Source: Saprospiraceae bacterium
GTDB taxonomy: Bacteria > Bacteroidota > Bacteroidia > Chitinophagales > Saprospiraceae
Assembly: GCA_029251525.1 (NCBI GenBank)
Contig: JAQXDE010000035.1
Span: 434,001 to 498,000 of the forward strand
Length of the DNA: 64,000 nucleotides
Reading direction: 5' to 3'
The translations under genes were made by a program, and so were the position numbers. Below, in pieces: positions 45,738-55,818 of the stretch. Numbering within the stretch: the first letter of the stretch is position 1; each line of letters begins with the position of its first letter. The notes beneath the pieces are model-generated. The model searched no databases. It saw only the letters and a program-made list of their open reading frames with translations, and was not told where the DNA came from.

Positions 45738-45960
45738 ATAACATTTATTTTCAATCTATTCATTCACTTTTCTATTATTTCGTGTATTTATCTATATTTG
45801 CGGAGTGAGATGATTCAGAGAAAATAGTTTATATATCTCACCTTTTAAATAATAATTACCCAGGAACATATTTTATTAATAAAATAAAGATGATTCAGTA
45901 AATAATAGAGTTTACATTTCGAATTATAACAATATTTAAACTACTAAAAATCAAAAACTT

Positions 45961-46797
45961 ATGGGTTGGTTTAGGAGGCTTAAAGATGGTATTACTACCA
46001 AAACGGTAAATAAGAAAGATGCCCCAGATGGTGTGTGGTATAAATGTAAAAAGTGCAAAGAAGCAAGTACAACTAAGGAGTTTAAGGAAAACTTTTATAA
46101 ATGCCCAAAGTGTAATGCACACGCGAGAATTGGTTCTGAAGATTATTTTGATTTAATTTTTGATGGAAAATACACAGAGCTATTCGATGATTTAGTATCT
46201 AAAGATTTCTTAAGTTTTACAGATTTAAAACCGTACGATAAGCGGTTGGAAGTGGCAAAGAAAAAAACAGGCTTGCTAGATGCAATGACTGTTGCAACTG
46301 GAAAAACAAATAAAAAGTCTTTAACTATTGCAGCGATGGACTTTTCTTTTATTGGGGGTTCTATGGGGTCAGTGGTAGGAGAAAAAATTGCAAAAGCGAT
46401 TGATTACTCCATTGAAAATCGAACCGCTTTTATGATTATCTCTAAATCTGGAGGTGCTCGGATGATGGAGTCTGCTTTTTCTTTGATGCAAATGGCGAAA
46501 ACTTCTGTAAAGCTGGCTCAATTAGCGGATGCTAAACTACCATATTTTTCATTCATGACTGATCCTACAACTGGAGGAGTAACTGCCTCATTTGCAATGT
46601 TGGGAGATATTAACTTCGCTGAGCCTGAGGCCTTAATTGGTTTCGCAGGGCCTCGAGTAATTAGGGAAACAATCAAACAAGATCTCCCCGAAGGATTCCA
46701 AACTTCAGAGTTTTTACTTGATCATGGATTTCTTGATTTTATCGTTGATAGAAAAGATTTAAAACAAAAGATAGGAGATTTGGTTTGTTATTTTTAG
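45961..46797 (+). CDS. accD: acetyl-CoA carboxylase carboxyltransferase subunit beta
   Basis: 278 residues. Transfers the carboxyl group from biotin to acetyl-CoA, the first committed step of fatty acid synthesis, together with AccA, which is elsewhere. N-terminal zinc ribbon C29/C32 and C48/C51 (YKCKKC ... YKCPKC). The crotonase-fold core shows FIGGSMGSVVGEKIAKAID, ISKSGGARMMESAFSLMQMA, TDPTTGGVTASFAMLGD and GFAGPRVIRETI. The length is standard. The ATG at 45961 follows a 223-nt gap without a clear promoter box. A strong bidirectional terminator separates it from bshC. Confidence 0.97.
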   Translation: MGWFRRLKDGITTKTVNKKDAPDGVWYKCKKCKEASTTKEFKENFYKCPKCNAHARIGSEDYFDLIFDGKYTELFDDLVSKDFLSFTDLKPYDKRLEVAKKKTGLLDAMTVATGKTNKKSLTIAAMDFSFIGGSMGSVVGEKIAKAIDYSIENRTAFMIISKSGGARMMESAFSLMQMAKTSVKLAQLADAKLPYFSFMTDPTTGGVTASFAMLGDINFAEPEALIGFAGPRVIRETIKQDLPEGFQTSEFLLDHGFLDFIVDRKDLKQKIGDLVCYF

Positions 46798-46814
46798 GTG
46801 ATAAGTAAATTTTT

Positions 46815-46860
46815 AAAAAAGATCCCGATATTTGATTTATCAAATATCGGGATCTTTTTT
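46815..46860. terminator. bidirectional intrinsic terminator
   Basis: AAAAAAGATCCCGATATTTG ... CAAATATCGGGATCTTTTTT: a stem of about 20 bp with a short loop, A run left and T run right. It serves accD (+) and bshC (-), which converge here. Confidence 0.9.
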
Positions 46861-46895
46861 ATTTATTTTCAAAAGATGGGTGAATCCAAATAAAA

Positions 46896-48521
46896 CTATT
46901 CTTCAATTACAATAAAACTTTTCTCCAATGGGTCAAAAGTATCCTTTAATGTCTCTAAATACGACTCTCCATGTTTTAAATAAAAGGCCATAAAGTTATC
47001 CTTCCGTTCCTGTAACCCATTAGCTGGAAAAAGTTTTTCCTTTAAATTGCGTATTTGATTAATAGAGACTTCATGCTTTTGTTTTTCGGCTCGCATCACT
47101 CGAGATTCAAGATTTTCTAAACTTTTAATTTGCTTAACAGATTCGGCCAAAACTGTTTTCCCCAAACTTGCATCAACTTCAATAGTTTTGTTTTTTACTT
47201 TTTCAAAAATAGCTTCTAGCTCTTTTTTTTCTGATGAAAAACTTAATTCACCTTCCGAATTTTTTTTCACGAAATTTTTAATTAAATCTTCTGTTGCTTG
47301 AAAAAGGGTAGATGGATTCAAACCTAGTTTATTCATACGTTTCTTTGTTCCCTTATCAATCCAAACTGCAGAATTTCTACGAATCAACATTGGGAAATTT
47401 AATTGAAAATATTCAAACTGAGTTTTTCTTTCCAACCAATATGCTAATTCACCACCACCGCCGATATAAGCTAAATTAGGTAGGATCAATTCTTGGAATA
47501 AAGGTCTCATAATTACATTTGGGGAGAAATGCTCTGGGTGGTTTTCTATTTCATTCTCCATTTCTTCTTTTGAGAATGAAATTTCAGTATTCAAAATATG
47601 ATATCTGTCATTTTTAATAACAATCCTTTCACGTATTTGATGATTAAGGTAAAAGAAATTTATTTCTCTGGGAGAAGCTTGTGTTTTAAATCCAACTTCA
47701 TTTAGCTTTTCAGCTGTCGCTAATACTAATGGTTGAGAAACTTGGTTGAAAATTTCGTCCCTAATGATAGGAATAAATTCTCGTTTGAGATCTGCTTGGT
47801 TCATATTTAAACAAACTAGTCCATCCTTACCGAATAATTCATTTACCAATGATAGTGCAGCATCAGAATAAGTATCAAAATTAGTATGAGTCTGTTCCAT
47901 TAACTCGTAAATTTTTTTACCATTCAATGTTTCGCCGAGGATTACTTTTAATTCTTTCAAAACATTTTTCAAGCTACTTGTTTTCATTGCCCCAACGGAT
48001 CCAGTTTCATTATTTTCCCAGACTAATTGATTTGAAAATAAGTTTACGTGATTCATTTCTTCAAAATCATGATCTTCACCTCCAGTAATAAATATCGGAA
48101 CAAACTGATAATTTGGTAAATATGTATTTAACTTTTTTACTAAGTTTATTGTAGATATGATTTTGTATATATAATACAATGGCCCAGTAAAGAGGCTTGG
48201 CTGGTGTGCAGTGACGATTGTAAAGGTATTTTCTGACTTTAATTTATTGATATTAGATTTTACTTCTTCAGGTACTCCCAATTTTGAATATTGTCGCTGC
48301 AAGGCTTTGAAAAGAACATCTCGATTAGTATAATCATTTTTTTTATCCTCAATTACTTGAGCAAAAGAAGCATATTCAGTTGGGTATTTATAAAATGGTC
48401 TTAAGCAGCTATCCTCTCTGGCATAAGCTTTGTCTCGAGAGGAAACTTGAGGAACCTCTTCGTAAGGAATTAGTGTGATTTTTACGCCCAACTTATTTTT
48501 TGTTTCAGATTCAATTGTCAT
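46896..48521 (-). CDS. bshC: bacillithiol biosynthesis cysteine-adding enzyme BshC
   Basis: 541 residues. Adds cysteine to glucosaminyl-malate, the last step of bacillithiol synthesis. Family blocks: FTIVTAHQPSLFTGPLYYIY (nucleotide-type site), VPIFITGGEDHDFEEMNH, PNLAYIGGGGELAYWLERK, and a C-terminal coiled coil (about 420-510) that mediates dimerisation in the known enzyme. The length equals the family's. It is divergent from glpK, and its own upstream region is shared with that gene. bshA and bshB are not in this window. Confidence 0.95.
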   Translation of the reverse strand: MTIESETKNKLGVKITLIPYEEVPQVSSRDKAYAREDSCLRPFYKYPTEYASFAQVIEDKKNDYTNRDVLFKALQRQYSKLGVPEEVKSNINKLKSENTFTIVTAHQPSLFTGPLYYIYKIISTINLVKKLNTYLPNYQFVPIFITGGEDHDFEEMNHVNLFSNQLVWENNETGSVGAMKTSSLKNVLKELKVILGETLNGKKIYELMEQTHTNFDTYSDAALSLVNELFGKDGLVCLNMNQADLKREFIPIIRDEIFNQVSQPLVLATAEKLNEVGFKTQASPREINFFYLNHQIRERIVIKNDRYHILNTEISFSKEEMENEIENHPEHFSPNVIMRPLFQELILPNLAYIGGGGELAYWLERKTQFEYFQLNFPMLIRRNSAVWIDKGTKKRMNKLGLNPSTLFQATEDLIKNFVKKNSEGELSFSSEKKELEAIFEKVKNKTIEVDASLGKTVLAESVKQIKSLENLESRVMRAEKQKHEVSINQIRNLKEKLFPANGLQERKDNFMAFYLKHGESYLETLKDTFDPLEKSFIVIEE

Positions 48522-48554
48522 ATTTTTTATTTTCTCGATAGTTTATTTTTTACC

Positions 48555-48562
48555 TATATTTG
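48555..48562 (+). promoter_or_regulatory. putative -7 element for glpK
   Basis: TATATTTG matches TAnnTTTG in the bshC-glpK intergenic region. It would leave a leader of about 120 nt before the ATG at 48689. No matching -33 box was found. Confidence 0.3.
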
Positions 48563-48616
48563 GCATCCTCAATTTGAGAATATTTATTTACTACAAATTT
48601 ACATTAGCGAGTTTGA

Positions 48617-50170
<1,554 letters not shown>

Positions 50171-50247
50171 ACTCAACGGGGAAAATGATGTGTGGTCTTT
50201 TATTGGTTATATTGCAATAATTAAAGTTTATATATAAATAATGTTGG

Positions 50248-51306
50248 ATGTTAAGATATATTCTTAGAAAGTTAGCTTACGGAATTGTTGTACTATTATT
50301 GGTAGTACTAACCATATCATCTATTATATATTTATCTCCAGTTGATCCAGCTACTTTGACTCAAGGACAAAGGACTGATACTCAGACCGTTGAAGCAGTT
50401 CAAAAACAATATGGTTTAGATCAGCCTTTGCATGTTCAATTAGGAAGATATCTAAGAGATATTTCTCCCATTGATATCCTAAACAGTAATACTTTCACAA
50501 ATGAAAAATATAGTTTTATACCTCTTATTCCAGTTGGTAACGAAAAATATTTTTCATTAAAGTTACCTTTCTTAAGGAAATCTTATCAAACCGGTGAGCG
50601 TGTAAGTGTCATGTTAAGTAAAGCCATTCCACAAACTATTGTCTTGGCATTTTCATCCATTTTGTTAGCCTGTGTGATAGGCGTAATTTTAGGAGTAGTT
50701 GCAGCATTGAGGAAAAATACCTGGTTGGATAGCACAGCTATTGTATCTTCTGTGATGGGATATTCTTTGCCAAGTTATGTTTCAGCCATTTTATTGGCCT
50801 TGGTTTTTGGTTACTATTTACAAGCATGGACCGGATTGAATGTGCAGGGAAGTTTATTTGGAATTGATGATTTTGGTGACGATAAAATCTTTTGGAAAAA
50901 TTTAATTCTTCCGGCCATTGCATTAGGCATTCGTCCTATTGGGATTATTACTCAGTTGACTCGTAGTTCAATGTTGGATGTTTTATCTCAAGATTATATT
51001 CGAACGGCCAAGGCAAAAGGACTGCCTAAAGCAAAAGTTATTTTTAAACATGGATTAAGAAATGCTTTGAACCCTGTTGTAACAGCTGTCTCTGGTTGGT
51101 TTGCAGCTTTGTTAGCAGGTGCATTTTTTGTGGAGAATGTTTTTAGCTACAATGGTCTAGGTAAAATTACCGTTGATGCATTATTGACAAGAGATATTCC
51201 TGTGGTTCTTGGAGCGATCTTATTTACCGCATTTTTATTTGTGATAATAAATTTAATGGTTGATATTTTATATACATTTTTAGACCCAAGAGTCAAACTA
51301 AGTTAA
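50248..51306 (+). CDS. ABC transporter permease, DppB/OppB type
   Basis: 352 residues with six membrane helices. N-terminal family block YILRKLAYGIVVLLLVVLTI, then VDPATLTQGQRTDTQTVEAV and the standard QYGLDQPLHVQLGRYL. The cytoplasmic EAA-type coupling loop reads DYIRTAKAKGLPKAKVIFKH before GLRNALNPVVT. A periplasmic insertion between helices 1 and 2 (about 70-120) is typical of Bacteroidota members. It imports dipeptides, oligopeptides or nickel in known relatives. The partner permease, ATPases and binding protein are not adjacent, which is usual in this phylum. It ends inside the inverted-repeat element. Confidence 0.9.
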   Translation: MLRYILRKLAYGIVVLLLVVLTISSIIYLSPVDPATLTQGQRTDTQTVEAVQKQYGLDQPLHVQLGRYLRDISPIDILNSNTFTNEKYSFIPLIPVGNEKYFSLKLPFLRKSYQTGERVSVMLSKAIPQTIVLAFSSILLACVIGVILGVVAALRKNTWLDSTAIVSSVMGYSLPSYVSAILLALVFGYYLQAWTGLNVQGSLFGIDDFGDDKIFWKNLILPAIALGIRPIGIITQLTRSSMLDVLSQDYIRTAKAKGLPKAKVIFKHGLRNALNPVVTAVSGWFAALLAGAFFVENVFSYNGLGKITVDALLTRDIPVVLGAILFTAFLFVIINLMVDILYTFLDPRVKLS

Positions 51307-51522
51307 CCCCCAACCCTAAAGGGGAGGCTTTTTTCTTTGTCTTTCGGCAATGAAAAAAGTTAAACTAAATAGTATGACGATATCATAGAAAAATGTGCTT
51401 TGAAATTAAAATTCAATGTGCATTTTTTAATTGAAAATCATTTGTGGGATCAAACAGGATTTAACTTTTTCAAATGCCAAAGGCATATTTGAAAAAAGCT
51501 CCCTCTTTAGGGGGTGGGGTAT
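51304..51522. repeat. 219-bp intergenic element with imperfect terminal inverted repeats and hairpins
   Basis: The left end AACCCCCAACCCTAAAGGGG and the right end (reverse complement TACCCCACCCCCTAAAGAGG) are imperfect inverted copies, each continuing with a G-rich bit and CTTTTTTC. Each arm can fold as CCC-TAAA-GGG followed by T's, so each also works as a terminator for the gene pointing at it. Inside there is a hairpin TTTTTCAAATGCC / GGCATATTTGAAAAA (about 51464-51498) and ATGTGC direct repeats around TTGAA/TTCAA. It fills the whole gap between the convergent permease and regulator genes. It could be a MITE-like element or a pair of family-repeated terminators. Confidence 0.55.
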
Positions 51523-52257
51523 TTACTGGTCAATCTTATACCCAATCCCCTTAACTGTTTTTATAATCTCCGAACCAACCTTTTCCCTCAATTTACTAAT
51601 GTGAACGTCAATCGTTCGATTTCCAACAATAACATTTGAACCCCAAACCTTCCTATAAATTTCTTCTCGTCCAAATACTTTCCCAGGTTTTTGAGCTAGC
51701 AACCATAGGATATCAAATTCCTTTTTAGCGAGGTCTATTTTTTCACCAGATTTGAATACTTCAAACCTTTCTTTGTCAATTGATAAAACTCCAATTTGAA
51801 GATTGGTAGGAGACTCTGTTCCATTTTCACTATTCCCTAATCTTCGTAACAATGCTTTTACACGGGAAATTAATAATCTTGGACGAATTGGTTTTTGAAT
51901 ATAATCATCAGCTCCAGCTTCAAGTCCAGCAATTTGTGAATATTCTTCCCCTCGAGCGGAAAGAAATGTAATCAAAGTATTTTTTAATTCAGGTATTTCA
52001 CGGAGTTTATGGCAAATTTCTACACCATCCATTTCAGGCATCATTACGTCCAAAATGATTAAATTAGGAATTTCCTTCTCGGCAATCTTAATACCATCCA
52101 AGCCATTTTCGGCGGAGAATACCTGATAATCTTCTTTCAATAAATTGTATTTCAAGAAAGATAAAATATCAGTTTCATCGTCCACTATTAAAATTTTAAT
52201 TGGAGTCATTGTATCGTTTGTTTTCGTAGTCGTTGCAGTTTCTAATATATTTTCCAT
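51523..52257 (-). CDS. PhoB-like OmpR-family response regulator
   Basis: 244 residues. Receiver with acidic pocket D26-D27-E28 (ILIVDDETD), phospho-acceptor D70 (LIILDVMMPEMDG) and K in DDYIQKPIRPRLL, then a winged-helix output (RTIDVHISKLREKVG, VKGIGYKID). There is no histidine kinase next to it. An alternative start at M17 (MTPIKILIVDDE) would remove a Thr-rich leader. The 319-nt region upstream, shared with a divergent T9SS gene, is full of 11-bp-spaced TTAAC/TTTAC/GTAAA repeats, the geometry of PhoB-type sites, so the protein probably controls itself and its neighbours. A link to phosphate is inference. Confidence 0.9.
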   Translation of the reverse strand: MENILETATTTKTNDTMTPIKILIVDDETDILSFLKYNLLKEDYQVFSAENGLDGIKIAEKEIPNLIILDVMMPEMDGVEICHKLREIPELKNTLITFLSARGEEYSQIAGLEAGADDYIQKPIRPRLLISRVKALLRRLGNSENGTESPTNLQIGVLSIDKERFEVFKSGEKIDLAKKEFDILWLLAQKPGKVFGREEIYRKVWGSNVIVGNRTIDVHISKLREKVGSEIIKTVKGIGYKIDQ

Positions 52258-52318
52258 TTGCTAAAAATACTAGATTTCCATTTTGGAAGGGAGTGATTGA
52301 GTCAGACTTAAACATAAG

Positions 52319-52436
52319 TTAACTTCAAATTAACTTTGAAAATGAATTTCTTAACACAAAGTTTACAATAATAAATGTTTAATTTCTAGGTTTAAATTTT
52401 TGTAAAAAAAAGCCTGAAATGTAAACCTATAGTAAA
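52319..52436. promoter_or_regulatory. 11-bp-spaced direct repeats, PHO-box-like operator cluster
   Basis: TTAAC at 52319 and 52330 (11 bp apart), TTAAC at 52351 and TTTAC at 52362 (11 bp apart) on the plus strand. On the minus strand TTTAC occurs at 52432-52436 and 52421-52425 (11 bp apart). Paired half-sites one helical turn apart are the binding geometry of OmpR/PhoB-family regulators, and such a regulator is encoded next door. Confidence 0.55.
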
Positions 52437-52511
52437 GGAAAATAATCTGTTTGCACATCATAATTTACTTTAAATTATTCTCCCATTCATTACCTGTTAA
52501 TCTTACCCATA

Positions 52512-52519
52512 TACTTTTG
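52512..52519 (+). promoter_or_regulatory. putative -7 element of the T9SS gene
   Basis: TACTTTTG matches TAnnTTTG 57 nt before the ATG at 52577, downstream of the repeat cluster. No -33 TTTG is evident, as expected for an activator-dependent promoter. Confidence 0.4.
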
Positions 52520-52576
52520 TAGCATAATTTATTACGAAGAACTTTTTAAAAATTAATCTTTCAAACAATTAAAATT

Positions 52577-55573
52577 ATGTACAAGAAATTCTACGCTTTA
52601 TTTACATTTTTATTCTTAGTATTAGGAAATCTATCTGCTCAAGTTACTATTGGTGATGGTGATTTAATTGCAGGCGAAACCTACAATTGGACGAATGATA
52701 AAGAGTACATTCTAGATGGATATGTTTATTTGGAAGCAGGCGGGTTACTAAATATTCAGGCTGGGACTGTTATCAAGGGAATGGAAGTTCCTTCAACTGC
52801 TGATGCAGCTTCTGCATTAATAATAACAAAAGATGCTCAAATTTTTGCAGAAGGAACGGTAAGTCAGCCAATTATCTTTACATCAACTGCTGATGATGGA
52901 AATTTGATTGAAGCTGATAATGGATTTTGGGGAGGATTAATTATTCTTGGAAATGGGACAGTTGCTCGACCAGGTGGATCTGATTTTATTGAGGGTATTC
53001 CTAATGAATCAAGAACAGAATTTGGAGGTGGAGCAACTCCTAATGACACAGAAAGCTCTGGTGTCATAAAATATATTTCTATTCGACATGGAGGAGCAGA
53101 ATTAGCTCCAGGTTCTGAAATCAATGGCTTGACATTAGGAGCAGTAGGTTCTGGAACTGAGATTGACTATGTTGAGATTTTTGCCAACTCTGATGATGGT
53201 GTTGAATTTTTTGGAGGAACGGTTGGTGTGAAACATTTAGTTTCTGCATTTTGTGGTGATGATGGAACAGATTATGATTTTGGTTGGAGAGGAAAAGGTC
53301 AATACTGGTTGATGATTCAAAGAGAAGATGAAGGTGGAAATGGAGGAGAGCATGATGGAGCAAAGCCAGATGGAGAAACACCATTTTCAAATCCAACTAT
53401 TTACAATGCAACTTATATTGGTTCAGGTGCTAATAGCGGACAAGTTGATAATGAGTTTGCTTTATTATTTAGAGATAATGCAGGAGGAACTTATGCGAAT
53501 TCAATTTTTACAGACTTTGCTGACAAGGCATTAAGTATTGAAGATTTAGCTCCTGGAGAAGGAGATTCTTATCAAAATTTAACCAATGGTGATTTAGTTT
53601 TGAAAAATAATCTTTGGTTTGGTTTCGGTGCAGGTTTAACTTTAGCTGATATTGTTGATACTTATTCTGGAGGAGATGACTCAGATGCTTCTGAAGTTAT
53701 TGCAAATTTAGGAAATAATGTCAATCAATTAGCTGATCCTTCTATCGCTGGGATTTCTCGAACTGCTGATGGTCAATTAGATCCAAGGTTGAATGCTGGA
53801 AGTCCTGGATTAAATGCAGGTGCAACTCCAACTGATGATTTCTTTGATAATGTATTTTATCAGGGTGCTTTTGACAACTCTACCAACTGGGCATTAGGTT
53901 GGACTGCCTTGGATGAAAAAGGATATTTCGGAGACTTGGTAACTCCAATTCAAGGACAAACTATCTGTATCAAAGATGATGACTTACTTGGAGGTCAAAC
54001 TTACTTTTGGACAAAAGAAAATACCTACTGCCTAGATGGATATGTATATTTAGAAGCAGGAGGTGTATTGAATATCGAAGCAGGAACCACTATTTATGGG
54101 ATGGAATCACCAAATACGAATGATGCAGCATCTGCTTTAATTATTGCAAAAGATGCTCAAATATTTGCAGAAGGTACAGCAGCTAATCCAATTATTTTTA
54201 CTGCCGAAGCTGTTGAGGATGGAACAATTACTCCAGATGAAACAGTCAACGGACTTTGGGGTGGATTGGTAGTTTTAGGAAACGGTACGGTTGCTAGACC
54301 AGGTGGATCTGATTTCATTGAAGGTATTCCTAATGAATCACGAACAGAGTTTGGAGGTGGAGCAACTCCTAATGATACAGAAAATTCAGGGGTTTTAAAA
54401 TATATATCTATTCGGCATGGTGGAGCAGAGTTAGCTCCTGGATCTGAAATTAATGGATTGACACTAGGTGCTGTTGGTTCAGGAACTGAGATCGACTATG
54501 TTGAAATTTATGCCAACTCAGATGATGGAATCGAATGGTTTGGAGGAACAGTTGGTGTAAAACATTTGGTTTCTGCTTTTTGTGGAGATGATGGAATGGA
54601 TTATGATTTTGGTTGGAGAGGAAATGGACAATTTTGGTTTATGATTCAAGGAGAAGACGAAGGTGGAAATGGTGGAGAACATGATGGAGCAAAACCAGAT
54701 GGAGAAGCACCATTTTCAAAACCAACTATCTACAATGCAACTTACATCGGTTCAGGTGCTAATAGTGGAAATGTTGACAATGAATTTGCTCTTTTATTCA
54801 GAGACAATGCTGGTGGAACTTATGGAAATTCAATTTTTACAGACTTTTACGACAAAGCAATTAGTGTTGAAGATTTAGCTCCAGGAGAAGGAGATTCTCA
54901 TAATAACTTGGTGAATGGTGACTTGAATTTATTAAATAATATTTGGTATGAATTCGGTGCAGGTTCATCTTTAGAGGATATTGTTGACACTTATTCAGGA
55001 GGAGATGATCCAGATGCTTTAGATGTAATTGCTCATTTAACTAACAATAACAATACTCTTGAAAATCCTGAAATTTGTCAGATTAGCCGAACAGGTGACG
55101 GTGGATTGAACCCAATCTTATCAGCTTTCAGTCCTGCAGCTAATAATGCTATATCACCTACTGATCCTTTCTTTACAAATGTATCATATAGTGGAGCATT
55201 TAGCCAAGGATTTAACTGGGCCGCTGGATGGACAGCACTTTCAGCTTATGGGCACTTTGGAAATGAATGTGATTTTGATGTAGCAACAGAAAATTTATTT
55301 GTAGCAAACAAAGGATTTATTTTAAATCAAAATACTCCGAATCCAGCTATGAATTTGACTTCTTTCGAATTTGTTATTCCAACAAAATCTGACTTGACAA
55401 TTGAAGTTTACAACCTAAACGGACAATTGATGACTACCTTATTGAATGAGGAAGTTCAGGAAGGAACGTACAATGTAGAATTGAATGTAACTAACTTTGT
55501 CAACGGAACTTACTTTGTAAAATTAAGATCTGACTCAGTTGTTTTAACTCGAAAAATGACTGTTTTAAAATAA
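52577..55573 (+). CDS. T9SS-exported protein with two near-identical ~430-residue domains
   Basis: 998 residues. A Sec signal (ends NLSAQ) precedes domain 1 (about 22-455) and domain 2 (about 460-905), which are tandem copies: ILDGYVYLEAGGLLNIQAGT against CLDGYVYLEAGGVLNIEAGT, and both carry VARPGGSDFIEGIPNESRTE unchanged. The repeat body is Gly/Asp/Asn-rich and strand-rich, probably a right-handed beta-helix or solenoid. The last 80 residues (NTPNPAMN ... YNLNGQLMTTLL ... LTRKMTVLK) are a type A T9SS sorting domain. It precedes a TonB-dependent receptor gene, with similar repeats in both promoters, so it probably binds or presents the receptor's substrate. The substrate is unknown. Confidence 0.85.
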   Translation: MYKKFYALFTFLFLVLGNLSAQVTIGDGDLIAGETYNWTNDKEYILDGYVYLEAGGLLNIQAGTVIKGMEVPSTADAASALIITKDAQIFAEGTVSQPIIFTSTADDGNLIEADNGFWGGLIILGNGTVARPGGSDFIEGIPNESRTEFGGGATPNDTESSGVIKYISIRHGGAELAPGSEINGLTLGAVGSGTEIDYVEIFANSDDGVEFFGGTVGVKHLVSAFCGDDGTDYDFGWRGKGQYWLMIQREDEGGNGGEHDGAKPDGETPFSNPTIYNATYIGSGANSGQVDNEFALLFRDNAGGTYANSIFTDFADKALSIEDLAPGEGDSYQNLTNGDLVLKNNLWFGFGAGLTLADIVDTYSGGDDSDASEVIANLGNNVNQLADPSIAGISRTADGQLDPRLNAGSPGLNAGATPTDDFFDNVFYQGAFDNSTNWALGWTALDEKGYFGDLVTPIQGQTICIKDDDLLGGQTYFWTKENTYCLDGYVYLEAGGVLNIEAGTTIYGMESPNTNDAASALIIAKDAQIFAEGTAANPIIFTAEAVEDGTITPDETVNGLWGGLVVLGNGTVARPGGSDFIEGIPNESRTEFGGGATPNDTENSGVLKYISIRHGGAELAPGSEINGLTLGAVGSGTEIDYVEIYANSDDGIEWFGGTVGVKHLVSAFCGDDGMDYDFGWRGNGQFWFMIQGEDEGGNGGEHDGAKPDGEAPFSKPTIYNATYIGSGANSGNVDNEFALLFRDNAGGTYGNSIFTDFYDKAISVEDLAPGEGDSHNNLVNGDLNLLNNIWYEFGAGSSLEDIVDTYSGGDDPDALDVIAHLTNNNNTLENPEICQISRTGDGGLNPILSAFSPAANNAISPTDPFFTNVSYSGAFSQGFNWAAGWTALSAYGHFGNECDFDVATENLFVANKGFILNQNTPNPAMNLTSFEFVIPTKSDLTIEVYNLNGQLMTTLLNEEVQEGTYNVELNVTNFVNGTYFVKLRSDSVVLTRKMTVLK
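52640..55270 (+). repeat. in-gene tandem duplication, two units of about 1.3 kb
   Basis: Unit 1 (about 52640-53945) and unit 2 (about 53955-55270) align from end to end. The DNA of the core (52970-53270 against 54297-54600) differs mostly at third codon positions while the protein is almost unchanged, so the duplication is not brand new and both copies are under purifying selection. Confidence 0.8.
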
Positions 55574-55627
55574 AATATTTGAGTGGGACTTGTTCCCACC
55601 CATTTTTATTCCCCCCATTTTTGTAAT

Positions 55628-55685
55628 GTAAAAAAAATGTAAACTCAACCTCTATTTTTTAACGAACAATTTACAGAAGGTTAAT
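55628..55685 (+). promoter_or_regulatory. 11-bp-spaced repeat cluster upstream of the TonB receptor
   Basis: TTAAC 55659, TTTAC 55670 and TTAAT 55681 are each exactly 11 bp apart. On the other strand GTAAA occurs at 55628 and 55639, also 11 bp apart. This is the same composition and architecture as the cluster at 52319-52436, about 135-190 nt before the receptor ATG. Confidence 0.55.
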
Positions 55686-55818
55686 GCGGAGTTTCCTGCT
55701 TTTCCAAAATTTAACCTCAAATTTGTATTGTAATTAATAAGAATACAAAACATTACTTCTTACAGCTAACATTTACTTATTAAAATTTCAAGTTAACAAT
55801 TTAAATTATAGTGCAATT

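Noticed and set aside
53121-53396. 91-codon minus-strand frame rich in His and Leu
   Set aside because: It mirrors the repeated Gly/Asp-rich coding of the T9SS gene. Its composition is that of an antisense shadow.
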